The translations under genes were made by a program, and so were the position numbers. From NCBI GenBank assembly GCA_000830255.1, contig JQIT01000003.1:1-64000 (forward strand): a DNA stretch of 64,000 nt. Reading direction: 5' to 3'. This document shows, piece by piece, positions 53,714-63,561 of the stretch (its first letter is position 1; each line of letters begins with the position of its first letter). The notes under the pieces were generated by a model, which was not told the origin of the DNA, did no database searches, and saw only the letters and a program-made list of their open reading frames with translations. The DNA comes from Sulfuricurvum sp. PC08-66. Lineage in GTDB: Bacteria > Campylobacterota > Campylobacteria > Campylobacterales > Sulfurimonadaceae.

Positions 53714-54081
53714 TAGAGTACCTCCGGCGCAAGTGAAACGATTTTCATAAAACCTGCATAACGTACTTCACGTGAAACGGGTCCGAAAATACGTGTACCA
53801 ATTGGCTCACGTTTATTATCAAGAATAACAGCTGCATTGTCATCGAAACGAATCAATGAACCGTTTTCGCGTTGTACCTCTTTTTTGGTACGTACAACAA
53901 CGGCTTTTACAACTGCACCTTTTTTGATTTTGCTTGTAGGGATTGCTTTTTTGACCGAAGCCACGATAACGTCACCAACGGTCGCATATCGACGTTTTGA
54001 ACCACCCAAAACTTTGATACACATAATCTCTTTAGCACCTGTGTTGTCTGCTACATTGAGTCGTGTAAAACTTTGTATCAT
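53713..54081 (-). CDS. rplN: 50S ribosomal protein L14
   Basis: A 122-residue protein: [20 protein letters not shown], and the highly conserved [20 protein letters not shown]. It contacts 16S rRNA at an intersubunit bridge. Confidence 0.97.
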   Translation of the reverse strand: MIQSFTRLNVADNTGAKEIMCIKVLGGSKRRYATVGDVIVASVKKAIPTSKIKKGAVVKAVVVRTKKEVQRENGSLIRFDDNAAVILDNKREPIGTRIFGPVSREVRYAGFMKIVSLAPEVL

Positions 54082-54332
54082 GACTGCACTCCTTTTTTCA
54101 CCACTTCTTTAAGACGAAATGATTTACGTTTGGAGAGTGGGCGGCATTCGATAGCTACGACTTCGTCGCCTACTGTAAGTTCTTGATTCTCATCATGGAT
54201 GATATATTTTTTGAAGCGCTTGACCGTTTTGTGGTAGCGTGGGTGTAAAACACGACGCTCCACTAATACAGTCGCTGATTTTTGACCAGCAACTGTCACG
54301 ACAACACCTTGAATCTCTCGTTTATGTGTCAT
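54078..54332 (-). CDS. rpsQ: 30S ribosomal protein S17
   Basis: An 84-residue OB-fold protein ([20 protein letters not shown], then [19 protein letters not shown]). Overlaps rplN by 4 bp. Confidence 0.96.
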   Translation of the reverse strand: MTHKREIQGVVVTVAGQKSATVLVERRVLHPRYHKTVKRFKKYIIHDENQELTVGDEVVAIECRPLSKRKSFRLKEVVKKGVQS

Positions 54333-54342
54333 GTACTCTTCC

Positions 54343-54531
54343 TTAACTATCTAATGCACTAAGTGCAGTACTGATGTGGGCAATTGATTTGCGCGTGTCA
54401 CGAATTTCACTCGTTTTTTGCAATTGCATCGTTTTTTGTTTCATCTTGAGCGTAAAAAGCTCTACTCGTTTCTCTTTGAGGAGTTTTTGTAGCTCTTGAG
54501 CCGATTTGCCTGCAATATCAGAATATTTCAT
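54343..54531 (-). CDS. rpmC: 50S ribosomal protein L29
   Basis: A 62-residue two-helix protein ([20 protein letters not shown], then [18 protein letters not shown]) at the exit-tunnel mouth. Overlaps rplP by 14 bp. Confidence 0.95.
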   Translation of the reverse strand: MKYSDIAGKSAQELQKLLKEKRVELFTLKMKQKTMQLQKTSEIRDTRKSIAHISTALSALDS

Positions 54532-54943
54532 TGCTTTGCTCCCGAGTGATAATTTTTGACTTGAACGGCAATTTATGTTTCGCCAAAGTCAACGCCTCGC
54601 GCGCCAACTCATGGTCAACACCAGCCATCTCAAATATGATACGACCTGGTTGGATATTCATAACCCACTTCTCGACACTACCTTTACCTTTACCCATACG
54701 AGTTTCCAAAGGTTTAGCTGTCAAAGGTTTGGCTGGGAATACACGAATCCAGATTTTTCCGCTACGTTTGATATGACGTGTCATTGCAATACGTGCAGCC
54801 TCAATTTGGCGTGAATCGATACGACCCGCTTCTACAGCTTTGATACCAATACTTCCACCGTCGAGGTTGAAACCGCTTGAAGCTTTGCCGCGGTTACGAC
54901 CCTTCATTAATTTACGATATTTCGTTCTTTTGGGCATTAACAT
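54518..54943 (-). CDS. rplP: 50S ribosomal protein L16
   Basis: A 141-residue protein: [20 protein letters not shown] at the start and the conserved [20 protein letters not shown]. The first ATG (54943) gives the canonical MLxPKRTK N-terminus. Confidence 0.97.
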   Translation of the reverse strand: MLMPKRTKYRKLMKGRNRGKASSGFNLDGGSIGIKAVEAGRIDSRQIEAARIAMTRHIKRSGKIWIRVFPAKPLTAKPLETRMGKGKGSVEKWVMNIQPGRIIFEMAGVDHELAREALTLAKHKLPFKSKIITREQSNEIF

Positions 54944-54944
54944 C

Positions 54945-55673
54945 TTAATCAGCCTTTACATTTTCACGTTTTGGTGCACGTTTGGGAGCACGTTCGCGGT
55001 CATTACGCTCACGTTTTTCCTCTTTGGGCTCTTGTTGGATACCCGCTGTGAGTACTTCACCTTTGAAAATCCATACTTTGACACCGATGATTCCGTAGGT
55101 AGTATGCGCCTCTGCAAAACCGAAATCGATTTTTGCACGAAGAGTATGCAACGGTACGCGACCCTCAAGGTACCACTCAGTACGTGCCATTTCAGCACCA
55201 CCAAGACGACCTGCAACCATGATTTTGATCCCTTTAGCGCCAGCGCGTTGAGCGCCTTGGATCACTTTTTTCATCGCACGTCTAAACGCTACACGACGCT
55301 CTAATTGCGTTGCAACGTTTTCAGCTACCAATTGCGCGGAAGCTTGTGGACGTTTCTCCTCTTTGATATTGACCGACACATCTTTACCGACGAGTTTGGT
55401 CACGCTATCTTTGAGTTTTTCGATATCAGAACCTTTTTTACCGATGATGATACCTGGACGTGCAGCTACGATAGTAACGCGCAATTTTTTTGCAGTACGC
55501 TCGATAATAATCGAAGAGACACCTGCGTAGTAAAGCTCTTTTTTCAAGTAAGTACGGATTTTGTAATCCTCACCTACATTGGCTGGCATTTGTTTGAAGC
55601 CTGGGAACCATCGAGAATCCCAATTGCGATTGATACCTAAACGTAGTCCAATCGGATTTACTTTGTGACCCAT
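54945..55673 (-). CDS. rpsC: 30S ribosomal protein S3
   Basis: A 242-residue protein: [20 protein letters not shown], a type II KH domain ([18 protein letters not shown]) and [20 protein letters not shown]. The C-terminus is a charged Lys/Arg/Glu tail ([12 protein letters not shown]-type) that is longer than the conserved core. Lines the mRNA entry channel. Confidence 0.97.
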   Translation of the reverse strand: MGHKVNPIGLRLGINRNWDSRWFPGFKQMPANVGEDYKIRTYLKKELYYAGVSSIIIERTAKKLRVTIVAARPGIIIGKKGSDIEKLKDSVTKLVGKDVSVNIKEEKRPQASAQLVAENVATQLERRVAFRRAMKKVIQGAQRAGAKGIKIMVAGRLGGAEMARTEWYLEGRVPLHTLRAKIDFGFAEAHTTYGIIGVKVWIFKGEVLTAGIQQEPKEEKRERNDRERAPKRAPKRENVKAD

Positions 55674-55675
55674 GA

Positions 55676-56002
55676 TTATTTACCCTCTGCTTTATTAACT
55701 TCCACAAGAATGTGTGATGTAGGCTTGTGAATGCCCGACGCTCGACCACGTGCACGCGGTTTGAAACGCTTAAGCACAGGCCCTTTGTCGATACGTACAG
55801 AAGTAACAACCATCTCTTGAGGTTCAGCATCAGCATTGGCTACAGCTGAAGCGATTACTTTAGAGATAATTTTTGCCGCTTTATTAGGAGTAAACTCCAA
55901 CGATGCGAGCGCGAGCTCAGCATTCATCCCTTGCACTTCTTGTGCAATCAAACGTGCTTTGAGAGGAGAGACACGTGAAAATCTTAGTAATGATCTTGCC
56001 AT
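55676..56002 (-). CDS. rplV: 50S ribosomal protein L22
   Basis: A 108-residue protein: [20 protein letters not shown], and [20 protein letters not shown], the beta-hairpin that lines the exit tunnel. Confidence 0.97.
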   Translation of the reverse strand: MARSLLRFSRVSPLKARLIAQEVQGMNAELALASLEFTPNKAAKIISKVIASAVANADAEPQEMVVTSVRIDKGPVLKRFKPRARGRASGIHKPTSHILVEVNKAEGK

Positions 56003-56009
56003 GTGCTAC

Positions 56010-56291
56010 CTACTTCCCAATTTTTTTCTGTACGGAGCCTTTGTGGCCCTTGAACGTACGTGTAGGTGCGAATTCACCCAATTTATATCCAACATGATTC
56101 TCTGTTACATACACAGGGACGTGTTTGCGTCCATCATGCACAGTAATAGTCAAACCAATCATTTCAGGGAAAATCGTAGAACGACGTGACCATGTTTTGA
56201 TTGGTTTGCTGTTTTTCTCATCTTTTGCTTTGAGCACTTTTTTCATCAAATGATCATCGATGAAAGGCCCTTTTTTAACTGAACGACCCAT
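56010..56291 (-). CDS. rpsS: 30S ribosomal protein S19
   Basis: A 93-residue protein: [39 protein letters not shown] and [19 protein letters not shown]. Contacts the head of the 30S subunit. Confidence 0.97.
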   Translation of the reverse strand: MGRSVKKGPFIDDHLMKKVLKAKDEKNSKPIKTWSRRSTIFPEMIGLTITVHDGRKHVPVYVTENHVGYKLGEFAPTRTFKGHKGSVQKKIGK

Positions 56292-56293
56292 AA

Positions 56294-57139
56294 TTATCCT
56301 ACCCTTTTAGCGTTTGGTTTACGACGTGTAATAATCAGCTTATCGCTTGCTTTTTTATGTCGTGTTTTGGCACCTTTGGTTGGTTTACCCCAAGGCGTAA
56401 CAGGATGGCGACCAGAGTTGGTTTTACCCTCACCACCACCGTGTGGGTGGTCAATTGGGTTCATTGCAGAACCACGTGTTTGAGGACGAATACCCAAATG
56501 GCGGCTGCGACCTGCTTTTGCAATGACGATGTTGGCGAACTCTTCGTTACCTACAACACCCACTGTTGCCATACAAACAGCAAGTACTTTACGCATCTCA
56601 CCGCTTGGCATACGTAGTACTACGTATTTTTCCTCTTTACCCATCACTTGCGCATAGGCACCAGCAGAGCGAGCCATTTGACCGCCTTTGCCTGGTTTCA
56701 TTTCGATATTGTGGATAAGCGTACCCAATGGGATATTCCCCATTTGCATAGCCATACCTGGCTTGATATCCAATCCACCCACAGATGCCATAATTGCATC
56801 ACCTACTTTGAGGTCTTTAGGTTGGAGGATATAGCGTTTTTCGCCATCTGCATAGGTCACCAATGCAATACGGCAGTTGCGGTATGGGTCATACTCGATA
56901 GTAGAAACTGTACCAGGGATATCAAGCTTGTTTCGTTTGAAATCGATGATACGGTAAAGTTTTTTAGCGCCAGCCTCTTTGTGGCGTGACGTAATGCGAC
57001 CATTGTTGTTACGACCAGCTGCTGCTGGAAGTTTGACGAGCAATGAGCGTACTGTTGGTTTGCTTGTAATGTCTTTGCTATCGACATTGGTGTAAAAACG
57101 ACGACTTGGTGTCGTAGGTCTGTATGTTTTGATTCCCAT
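56294..57139 (-). CDS. rplB: 50S ribosomal protein L2
   Basis: A 281-residue protein near the peptidyl-transferase centre. The conserved [19 protein letters not shown] with the functionally important histidine, plus KSLKHGxx-like [19 protein letters not shown], are present. Confidence 0.97.
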   Translation of the reverse strand: MGIKTYRPTTPSRRFYTNVDSKDITSKPTVRSLLVKLPAAAGRNNNGRITSRHKEAGAKKLYRIIDFKRNKLDIPGTVSTIEYDPYRNCRIALVTYADGEKRYILQPKDLKVGDAIMASVGGLDIKPGMAMQMGNIPLGTLIHNIEMKPGKGGQMARSAGAYAQVMGKEEKYVVLRMPSGEMRKVLAVCMATVGVVGNEEFANIVIAKAGRSRHLGIRPQTRGSAMNPIDHPHGGGEGKTNSGRHPVTPWGKPTKGAKTRHKKASDKLIITRRKPNAKRVG

Positions 57140-57140
57140 G

Positions 57141-57422
57141 TTATACCGCCAAACTTTCTAGGTGTGCACCCTCTGGCAATTTCACGTAGAATTTTTTGAA
57201 ATCTACTTGTTTGCCTAGCTTGCCACGAAAACGTTTTTGTTTTCCCTCTTGATTCAAAGAGTTGATGCGTGATGGCACGATGCCAAAGTACTCTTTGAAG
57301 ACCTCTTTGAGTCCGCTTTTTGTCATACGTTGTGAAGTTTTCACTACGATAACGCCTGACTCTTGCAACTCTAATGTTTTCTCTGTATAGAGAATCGATT
57401 TGATATCTGTAATGTCTGCCAT
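57141..57422 (-). CDS. rplW: 50S ribosomal protein L23
   Basis: A 93-residue exit-tunnel protein, docking site for trigger factor and [43 protein letters not shown]. Two bases after rplD. Confidence 0.95.
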   Translation of the reverse strand: MADITDIKSILYTEKTLELQESGVIVVKTSQRMTKSGLKEVFKEYFGIVPSRINSLNQEGKQKRFRGKLGKQVDFKKFYVKLPEGAHLESLAV

Positions 57423-57423
57423 C

Positions 57424-58035
57424 TTACGCCTCTTCTACGATTTTGTCCCAAACCGCTTTCTCGATAACGACCGAGCGGTAGGTAGCTGCATTGAATGCAT
57501 TGAGCTCATTGCGCTCAATCAAAAAGCAGTTAGGGATGTTGCGGTATGCCAAAAAGCTCTTCTCATCAATCATGTTGGAAACGATAAGCGTATCACGTTG
57601 GTTGAGTTTGCCAAGCACTGTACGTGCATCTTTGGTTTTGCCTGATTCAATAGCTACGCTATCAACAATGAAAAGTTTGCCCGCTTGCGCTTTCTCTGCC
57701 AACGCATGGTAGAGTGCAAGTTTTTTCTGTTTTTTGTTGACTTTCAAATCGTAGTTACGATTGTTTTTGGGACCAAATGCAGAACCCCCGCCAACCCATA
57801 CAGGTGAACGATTGGAGCCTGAACGAGCACCGCCACGACCTTTTTGCGCCCATGGTTTTTTACCACCACCACTTACTTCTGCACGTGTTTTTGCAGATGC
57901 AGTGTTAGCACGCATAGCCGCTTGGTAAGACTTGACATAAAGGTAGAGATTGTGGGGATTGATACCCGCAAAACCTTCAGGAAGTGCTACTTCGCTTTTT
58001 TGTGAAAATGTATTGTCCAAAATAATTGCATTCAT
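57424..58035 (-). CDS. rplD: 50S ribosomal protein L4
   Basis: A 203-residue protein with the tunnel-lining loop [20 protein letters not shown] and [20 protein letters not shown]. In E. coli L4 represses the S10 operon. Overlaps rplC by one base. Confidence 0.97.
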   Translation of the reverse strand: MNAIILDNTFSQKSEVALPEGFAGINPHNLYLYVKSYQAAMRANTASAKTRAEVSGGGKKPWAQKGRGGARSGSNRSPVWVGGGSAFGPKNNRNYDLKVNKKQKKLALYHALAEKAQAGKLFIVDSVAIESGKTKDARTVLGKLNQRDTLIVSNMIDEKSFLAYRNIPNCFLIERNELNAFNAATYRSVVIEKAVWDKIVEEA

Positions 58036-58613
58036 TATTTAACTACCTTTATGCGACCCATAGCGCCGTTAGCACCTGATACTGAGCCTTTTAGGACCAA
58101 TACCATACTCTCTGGATCAAATGAGATAACGTCATTGTGTACGGTTACTTTTTCGTTACCGTATTGTCCTGACATTTTGCGTCCTTTTTGGACTTTACCT
58201 GGCCACTCACGGTTACCAATTGAACCGCTTGTACGGTGGAAACGGTGACCATGTGCACCAGGACCCCCCGCGAAGTTCCAACGTTTCATAACACCTGTAA
58301 AACCGCGACCTTTGGTGTTGAATTGGGCTTTGACCTCTTTGGCTGCTGCCAAAGGTGCCATATCCAATGCACCCGCTTCGCTGTTTGCTACGTTGAGTGT
58401 TACAAATTTATTGAACTCTTTTGAGAGCTCATATTTTTTTTGTTGCCCTTCGATAGGCTTGTTGCTTTTTTTGCTTTTGGCGTAAGCAACGAGTGCAGAA
58501 CCATTCTCATTAAGTTCACACACTTTCATGTCAAGAACTTTGAGAAGAGTTACCGCTGTGCTCGCTGTGCCAATGGTTCGGCTCATACCGATTTTTTCTA
58601 CAATGTATTCCAT
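58035..58613 (-). CDS. rplC: 50S ribosomal protein L3
   Basis: A 192-residue protein: [40 protein letters not shown], then [18 protein letters not shown]; the Gln of MSGQYG is at the usual methylation position. Slightly shorter than E. coli L3. Confidence 0.97.
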   Translation of the reverse strand: MEYIVEKIGMSRTIGTASTAVTLLKVLDMKVCELNENGSALVAYAKSKKSNKPIEGQQKKYELSKEFNKFVTLNVANSEAGALDMAPLAAAKEVKAQFNTKGRGFTGVMKRWNFAGGPGAHGHRFHRTSGSIGNREWPGKVQKGRKMSGQYGNEKVTVHNDVISFDPESMVLVLKGSVSGANGAMGRIKVVK

Positions 58614-58622
58614 ACTTGCTTC

Positions 58623-58934
58623 CTACTTGCCCATAGAGCGGACTTCTACATCCACCTCTGGCGCCAAATCTAGTTTCATCAACGAATCAACTGTCTCAGG
58701 TGTAGCAGAGACGATGTCTAGGACACGGCCATGTACACGAATCTCAAATTGCTCACGAGATTTTTTGTTGACGTGAGGCGATTTAAGAACAGTATATTTT
58801 CGAATTTTGGTTGGCATGGGGATTGGCCCACGAATCTCTGCACCTGTACGCTTTACAGCATCCACGATAGCACTGACTGAACGATCCAACACGCGGTGGT
58901 CGTACGCTTTTAGCTTCAAACGAATCTTTTCCAT
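58623..58934 (-). CDS. rpsJ: 30S ribosomal protein S10 (NusE)
   Basis: A 103-residue protein, first of the operon: [20 protein letters not shown] and the conserved loop [20 protein letters not shown]. Also acts as NusE in antitermination. Preceded by the near-consensus operon promoter at 59001-59029. Confidence 0.97.
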   Translation of the reverse strand: MEKIRLKLKAYDHRVLDRSVSAIVDAVKRTGAEIRGPIPMPTKIRKYTVLKSPHVNKKSREQFEIRVHGRVLDIVSATPETVDSLMKLDLAPEVDVEVRSMGK

Positions 58935-59000
58935 TTTTTTCCTTCAAAAGAACTCATTGGATTACCCAGAAATGGCACCCAACCAATATTTGGAACCGCG

Positions 59001-59029
59001 ATTATAGTAAAACAGTACCTCCAAGTCAA
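59001..59029 (-). promoter_or_regulatory. Sigma-70 promoter of the S10-spc ribosomal operon
   Basis: Minus strand TTGACT (59024-59029), 17-bp spacer, exact TATAAT (59001-59006), then a GC-rich discriminator (CGCGG). The leader is about 60 bases long before rpsJ. Confidence 0.8.
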
Positions 59030-59128
59030 GTCCTAAGCACTCCAAATGCGTTTTATATCTAAATTTATTTCCTTCTAAAAAGGAAATGATAGAATGCAGG
59101 TTCAATTTTTGAGAATGAGGTGCGCGCG

Positions 59129-60193
59129 ATGTTGGAAGAACTTTTTGAGGGCAGTGTCAAAAAATCGCAAGCCATCGAGCGCAAAATTGTCTTGGAGGCG
59201 GGGCGTTTTTTGATAGTGGCGCCCAACGGCGCAGGAGCAACATCGCTGCTTTTCAATGCATTACATACACTCAAACCCTCCACCTATCTCTATATAGATT
59301 GGGAAGATTTTCGTATCGACCGTGCGCGCCTCATCGATGAGCTAGCGCCCTTTTGTGCCAAGCATGCCATCACGACGCTCGCTATCGACCACTATGACCC
59401 TGTGTTGCCCTTGCCAAATGTCCCCACTCTTTATCTCACCTCGACGCGCCCCTTGTCCCTAGAGGGTTTTGAGACCTTGATGCTTTGGCCTTTGGATTTT
59501 GAGGAGTTTTTGGCAATAGACAGCCGCTACGAGAGTATCGAGACCGCTTTTAGCCATTTTTTGCAAATCGGTGGATTTCCACAAATGATTCACGTCGCCC
59601 AAGCCAACCGCGTGAGAGTGCTCCAAAATCTCCTCACCGTTCACCATTCAGCACTCGAAATTGCCATACTGCAATATGTAGCGGGACAGCTAGGACACAA
59701 ACTCTCTCTTTTTCAGCTTTTTGAACGGCTCAAAGCCACCATGAAGCTCTCCAAGGATTTCTTTTACAAAACTTTTTATGACCTTATCGAGACGCGTATG
59801 CTTTTGCAATTGGAGCGCTATGCGCACCCAAAAGCACCCAAAAAGCTCTATTTAATAGATTTTGCACTCAAAAATGCTTTGAGTTTCCAAAAGAACTTCT
59901 CAAAATTATTTGAAAATTTGATTTTGCTGGAGTTGCTCAAATCTGGGCATCTTTGCTACTACGATGAGGGGATAGATTTTTATTTGCCCGACGAAAACCG
60001 CGTCGTCATGGCAATGCCTTTTGCCAACGATACGACGCTCTTTGCCCTGATGCAGCGTATCGAAGGGTGGCTTTTGGCGCATGAGGTGAGTCGCGTGGAG
60101 GTGGTCACGATGTCCAGCGAAGCGCAAATACAGCACCCCTACGTGCGTGTCGAGATGCTACCCTTTAGCCGTTGGGCGCTTATCGAGAGCTAG
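59129..60193 (+). CDS. AAA_14/DUF4143-like ATPase with degenerate P-loop
   Basis: A 354-residue protein. The expected Walker A region reads VAPNGAGATSLL, so the invariant lysine is replaced by Ala and the first Gly by Ala. A Walker B-like strand TTLAIDHYD follows near residue 90, then LYLTSTRPLSLEGFETLMLWPLDFEE (sensor-like) and a helical DUF4143-like C-terminus (FSKLFENLILLELLKSGHL) ending in a nuclease-like tail. ATP binding may be lost. The start is the ATG with GAGG 8 bases upstream. Divergent from rpsJ. Function not known. Confidence 0.65.
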   Translation: MLEELFEGSVKKSQAIERKIVLEAGRFLIVAPNGAGATSLLFNALHTLKPSTYLYIDWEDFRIDRARLIDELAPFCAKHAITTLAIDHYDPVLPLPNVPTLYLTSTRPLSLEGFETLMLWPLDFEEFLAIDSRYESIETAFSHFLQIGGFPQMIHVAQANRVRVLQNLLTVHHSALEIAILQYVAGQLGHKLSLFQLFERLKATMKLSKDFFYKTFYDLIETRMLLQLERYAHPKAPKKLYLIDFALKNALSFQKNFSKLFENLILLELLKSGHLCYYDEGIDFYLPDENRVVMAMPFANDTTLFALMQRIEGWLLAHEVSRVEVVTMSSEAQIQHPYVRVEMLPFSRWALIES

Positions 60194-60202
60194 TGACTAT
60201 GG

Positions 60203-60208
60203 TACAAT
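60203..60208 (+). promoter_or_regulatory. -10 element of the aldo/keto reductase
   Basis: TACAAT with an AAGGAG ribosome-binding site and start codon about 30 bases downstream. No clear -35. Confidence 0.35.
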
Positions 60209-60238
60209 CACCCCCTATTTATGCACGAAGGAGTAACG

Positions 60239-61258
60239 ATGGAATATCGATATATAGGCAACAGCGGGCTACGTGTCACCCCGATTTGTCTAGGGACGAT
60301 GGGATTTGGGTCGTGGAGCGATGAGAAAACTGCCTTTGCTATTATGGATGCGGCAGTAGAGAGAGGCATCAATTTCTTCGATACCGCCGAGGTCTATCCC
60401 ATCCCACCCAAAGCGCACTACGCCAACACCACCGAACGTATCGTCGGCAAATGGCTCAAGGGCAAACCCCGCGACAGCCTCATCCTCGCCACCAAGGTCG
60501 CAGGTGCCGCCAACGGCTGGTTCGTCCCCCCTATTCGTCATGGGCTCACCGCCATCGATAGATTTCACATCGAGCGCGCCATCGAAGGGAGCCTAGAGCG
60601 TTTGGGCACCGACTACATCGACCTCTACCAAATCCACTGGCCTGACAGCGTAGTACCCATCGAGGAGTCGCTAGAGGCTATGGACAGACTCGTACAAGCG
60701 GGCAAAGTGCGCTACATCGGCACCTCCAACGATACCGCCTACGGTCTAACCAAAGCGAATGAAACCGCCAAACATCACCGCTATGCACGCTTCCAAAGTA
60801 TCCAAAACAATTTTTCGCTCCTGCACCGTCGCGCTCTCGATGAGATAGCCACAGTATGTCGCAAAGAGAAAATTTCACTACTCCCCTACTCTCCTATCGC
60901 AGGAGGGGTTTTGAGCGGTAAATACAACCAGCCTTTCGTCCCTGAGGAGTGCAGATTTGCCGAATATGCCAAGGATACCGCCCCTCGCCAACAAGCGATG
61001 CGCCATCGATTTCTCAACGACCGCACCCTTGAATCGACCGCGCGCTACATCGAGATAGCCTCTCGATACGGCATCTCGCCTGTCACCTTGGCGGTGGCGT
61101 GGAGTATGGATTTTGATTTTGTCGCTAGTACCATCATCGGCGCGCGTACAGTGGCGCAACTAGAGCCTATTTTTGCCGCATTTGAGTTCAAAATGAGCGA
61201 TGCACTTCGCCGCGAATGTGACGCGGTGCATGCCGATATTTTGTATCCGATGGGGTAG
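60239..61258 (+). CDS. Aldo/keto reductase (Tas-like)
   Basis: A 339-residue NADPH-dependent oxidoreductase with a TIM barrel. The catalytic tetrad positions are visible: Asp and Tyr in NFFDTAEVYPIPP, Lys in LILATKVAGAA and His in DLYQIHWPDS. The cofactor-phosphate region IIGARTVAQLEP is at the end. The YPIPP segment followed by TTERIVGKWLKG resembles E. coli Tas. Start at 60239 is set by AAGGAG; the frame is open upstream. Confidence 0.9.
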   Translation: MEYRYIGNSGLRVTPICLGTMGFGSWSDEKTAFAIMDAAVERGINFFDTAEVYPIPPKAHYANTTERIVGKWLKGKPRDSLILATKVAGAANGWFVPPIRHGLTAIDRFHIERAIEGSLERLGTDYIDLYQIHWPDSVVPIEESLEAMDRLVQAGKVRYIGTSNDTAYGLTKANETAKHHRYARFQSIQNNFSLLHRRALDEIATVCRKEKISLLPYSPIAGGVLSGKYNQPFVPEECRFAEYAKDTAPRQQAMRHRFLNDRTLESTARYIEIASRYGISPVTLAVAWSMDFDFVASTIIGARTVAQLEPIFAAFEFKMSDALRRECDAVHADILYPMG

Positions 61259-61343
61259 TTTTCATCCCTTTTTGACTACACTATTGCATCACATTTATCA
61301 CGCTACCTTCCCAACGGCGCAATAAAAACCTAGGAGCATCCCC

Positions 61344-62585
61344 ATGAGCACTATTCTCATCGTCGAAGATAACAAAACCCTCGCCCGAGCCGAAAAAGCG
61401 ATACTGCAAAAACACCTCAATTTCAGTGTCGATATCGCGTTCAACTACGCCCAAGCCCAAAATTTGCTCAAGAAAAAGAGCTATTTTTTGGCACTGTTGG
61501 ATCTCAATCTCCCTGACGCGCCCAACGGTGAAATCGTCGATTTGATAGCCAAAAAAATCCCCTCGATAGTCTTCACCGCCACCTACGATGACAATGTACG
61601 TGACCGCGTGATGTCCAAAGGGGTATTGGACTATTTTGTCAAAGGGGGCATCGAAGATTTCAACAAAGTGGTCGAGGAGGTGCAACGCTTCAAAACCAAC
61701 GCCACCAAAACCGTCCTCGTCGTCGAGGACTCTTCGACGATTCGACACGCCATTGTCGCCTCACTCAAACGCTTCAACTACCATACGCTCGAGGCACGTG
61801 ACGGGAGCGAGGCGCTAGACATCGTGGCGCAAAACTCCCCTGTTCACGTCGTCATCACCGACTATAACATGCCCAAAATCGATGGCTATGAGCTAATAGG
61901 ACATCTACGTCGCAGTCACGGCAAAGATGAGATGGCTATCATAGGACTCTCTGCGGATGATGCCACCTCTGTATCGACACGCTTTCTCAAACACGGCGCC
62001 AATGACTTTTTGAAAAAACCCTTCGAAGAGGAGGAGCTGCGCGTGCGTGTGAGTCAAAATATCGAACTCCTTGAAAAAATAGGACGCATTCGGGATATTG
62101 CCAACCTCGATATGCTCACGGGGCTTTACAATCGACACTACTTTTTTGACGCAGGCGAGAAGCTCTACCAAAGCGCCAAACGAGGTCACATTACGCTTAC
62201 TGCGGCACTTATCGACATCGATAATTTCAAACATATCAACGAAACCTACGGTCATGAGGCAGGCGACAAAGCAATCAAAATGGTCGCTGAAATTTTGGCG
62301 CACCGCTTTCGAGGTAGCGATATAGTCGCACGCTTCAACGGGGAGGAGTTTTGTGTCCTTTCGCCCAATATGCCCGACGATACGGTACGGCACAACTTCG
62401 ACGAAGTGCGCAAAACTATCGAAGAGCACTCTGTAGTTACCTCAAACGGCGAAAGCTTTTTGTGTACGGTGAGTATCGGAGTGAGCATCATCCTAGGCAA
62501 AGACCTCGATGATATGGTGGGCATCGCCGATGATATGCTCTTTCGCGCCAAAGAGCAGGGCAAAAACCGCGTAGAGGTCTATTGA
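61344..62585 (+). CDS. Dual-receiver GGDEF response regulator (PleD-like)
   Basis: A 413-residue protein. Receiver 1 has Asp53 (LLDLNLPD); receiver 2 from about 123 (TVLVVEDSSTIRHAIVASLK) has its Asp in VVITDYNMPKIDG. A GGDEF domain follows from about 250 (LDMLTGLYNRHYF, IDIDNFKHINETYGHEAGD). The signature reads NGEEF at 332-336, first Gly replaced by Asn, while the allosteric I-site RGSD is intact five residues upstream. So it may be a c-di-GMP synthase or a degenerate effector. AGGAG site upstream; its stop overlaps mutY by 7 bp. Confidence 0.9.
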   Translation: MSTILIVEDNKTLARAEKAILQKHLNFSVDIAFNYAQAQNLLKKKSYFLALLDLNLPDAPNGEIVDLIAKKIPSIVFTATYDDNVRDRVMSKGVLDYFVKGGIEDFNKVVEEVQRFKTNATKTVLVVEDSSTIRHAIVASLKRFNYHTLEARDGSEALDIVAQNSPVHVVITDYNMPKIDGYELIGHLRRSHGKDEMAIIGLSADDATSVSTRFLKHGANDFLKKPFEEEELRVRVSQNIELLEKIGRIRDIANLDMLTGLYNRHYFFDAGEKLYQSAKRGHITLTAALIDIDNFKHINETYGHEAGDKAIKMVAEILAHRFRGSDIVARFNGEEFCVLSPNMPDDTVRHNFDEVRKTIEEHSVVTSNGESFLCTVSIGVSIILGKDLDDMVGIADDMLFRAKEQGKNRVEVY

Positions 62586-63541
62586 GCCAAATAACACGCC
62601 AAAATTTTGTGGTCGAGTGTCGATAGCGCCAAAGTTTCTAGCGCCTCTACCTCAAACCACTCTAATCCCTCGACCCATCCATCGATGAGTCGCACCTCTC
62701 CCTCGATACCAAAATGCGAATATTGATGGCTCACACGCCCTAGATACACACCCTCGATAGCGTTATCGATGGGCGCTTGCACAAATCCCCATAGCCCTTG
62801 CAAGAGTCTCGTGGTGCGTTGCACCAATCCCAATCGACCCTCGTGTCGATAGACCAAAAGCGCTAGATGGTGCGTGGGTGCACTTTTTTTGGGTTTGGGA
62901 GCAGGATATGCCAAAGGATTGCTCTCTTTGCCAATGCACGCTTCATGTAAAGGGCAATCGTCGCATTTAGGAGTGCTTTTGATGCAGACCATCGCACCCA
63001 AATCCATCATCGCTTGATTGTATTCATAAGGGTGTTGTGTGTCCAAAAGCGCATACGCCGCCGCCCAGAGTCCTTTTTCATCACGCGATTCAATACCAAA
63101 ATAGCGGTGCAACACCCTACGTACATTGGCATCGAGAATAGGCACCGCTATGCCAAAAGCAAAAGCGCCAATCGCGTGAGCAGTAGAACGTCCAATGCCC
63201 TTGAGCGCTATCAACGCCTCGATAGTGGTGGGCAGTTGCCCTTTGCACGCTTGGGCAGTGTGGTGGAGATTGCGTGCGCGGGTGTAGTAGCCTAGTCCCT
63301 CCCACTGTTTGAGCACCTCATCCAAAGGCGCTTGGGCGACGTGCAAAAGCGTAGGAAATTTCTCTAAAAAGGGAAAATAAAATCGCTCTAGTACGGTGGC
63401 GACTTGCGTTTGTTGGAGCATGATTTCGGAGAGGTAGATGCGGTAGGGGTCACGCGTGTTACGCCACGGCAGAGTGTGTCTACCACGACGCGCGTACCAT
63501 TTCAATAGCGAAGTTTGGGGCGTTTTTTGCATAGGGCGCAT
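62579..63541 (-). CDS. mutY: A/G-specific adenine DNA glycosylase
   Basis: A 320-residue base-excision enzyme that removes A opposite 8-oxoG. The helix-hairpin-helix ALKGIGRSTAHAIGAFAFG with the catalytic Asp in PILDANVRRVL, and the iron-sulfur ligands CIKSTPKCDDCPLHEAC, are clear. The C-terminal Nudix-like domain (about 215-320) is the 8-oxoG reader. Start is the first ATG (63541), with AGGG near it; the ATG at 63532 is an alternative. Confidence 0.93.
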   Translation of the reverse strand: MRPMQKTPQTSLLKWYARRGRHTLPWRNTRDPYRIYLSEIMLQQTQVATVLERFYFPFLEKFPTLLHVAQAPLDEVLKQWEGLGYYTRARNLHHTAQACKGQLPTTIEALIALKGIGRSTAHAIGAFAFGIAVPILDANVRRVLHRYFGIESRDEKGLWAAAYALLDTQHPYEYNQAMMDLGAMVCIKSTPKCDDCPLHEACIGKESNPLAYPAPKPKKSAPTHHLALLVYRHEGRLGLVQRTTRLLQGLWGFVQAPIDNAIEGVYLGRVSHQYSHFGIEGEVRLIDGWVEGLEWFEVEALETLALSTLDHKILACYLAQ

Positions 63542-63561
63542 TGTACCCTATAGCGATGGTG

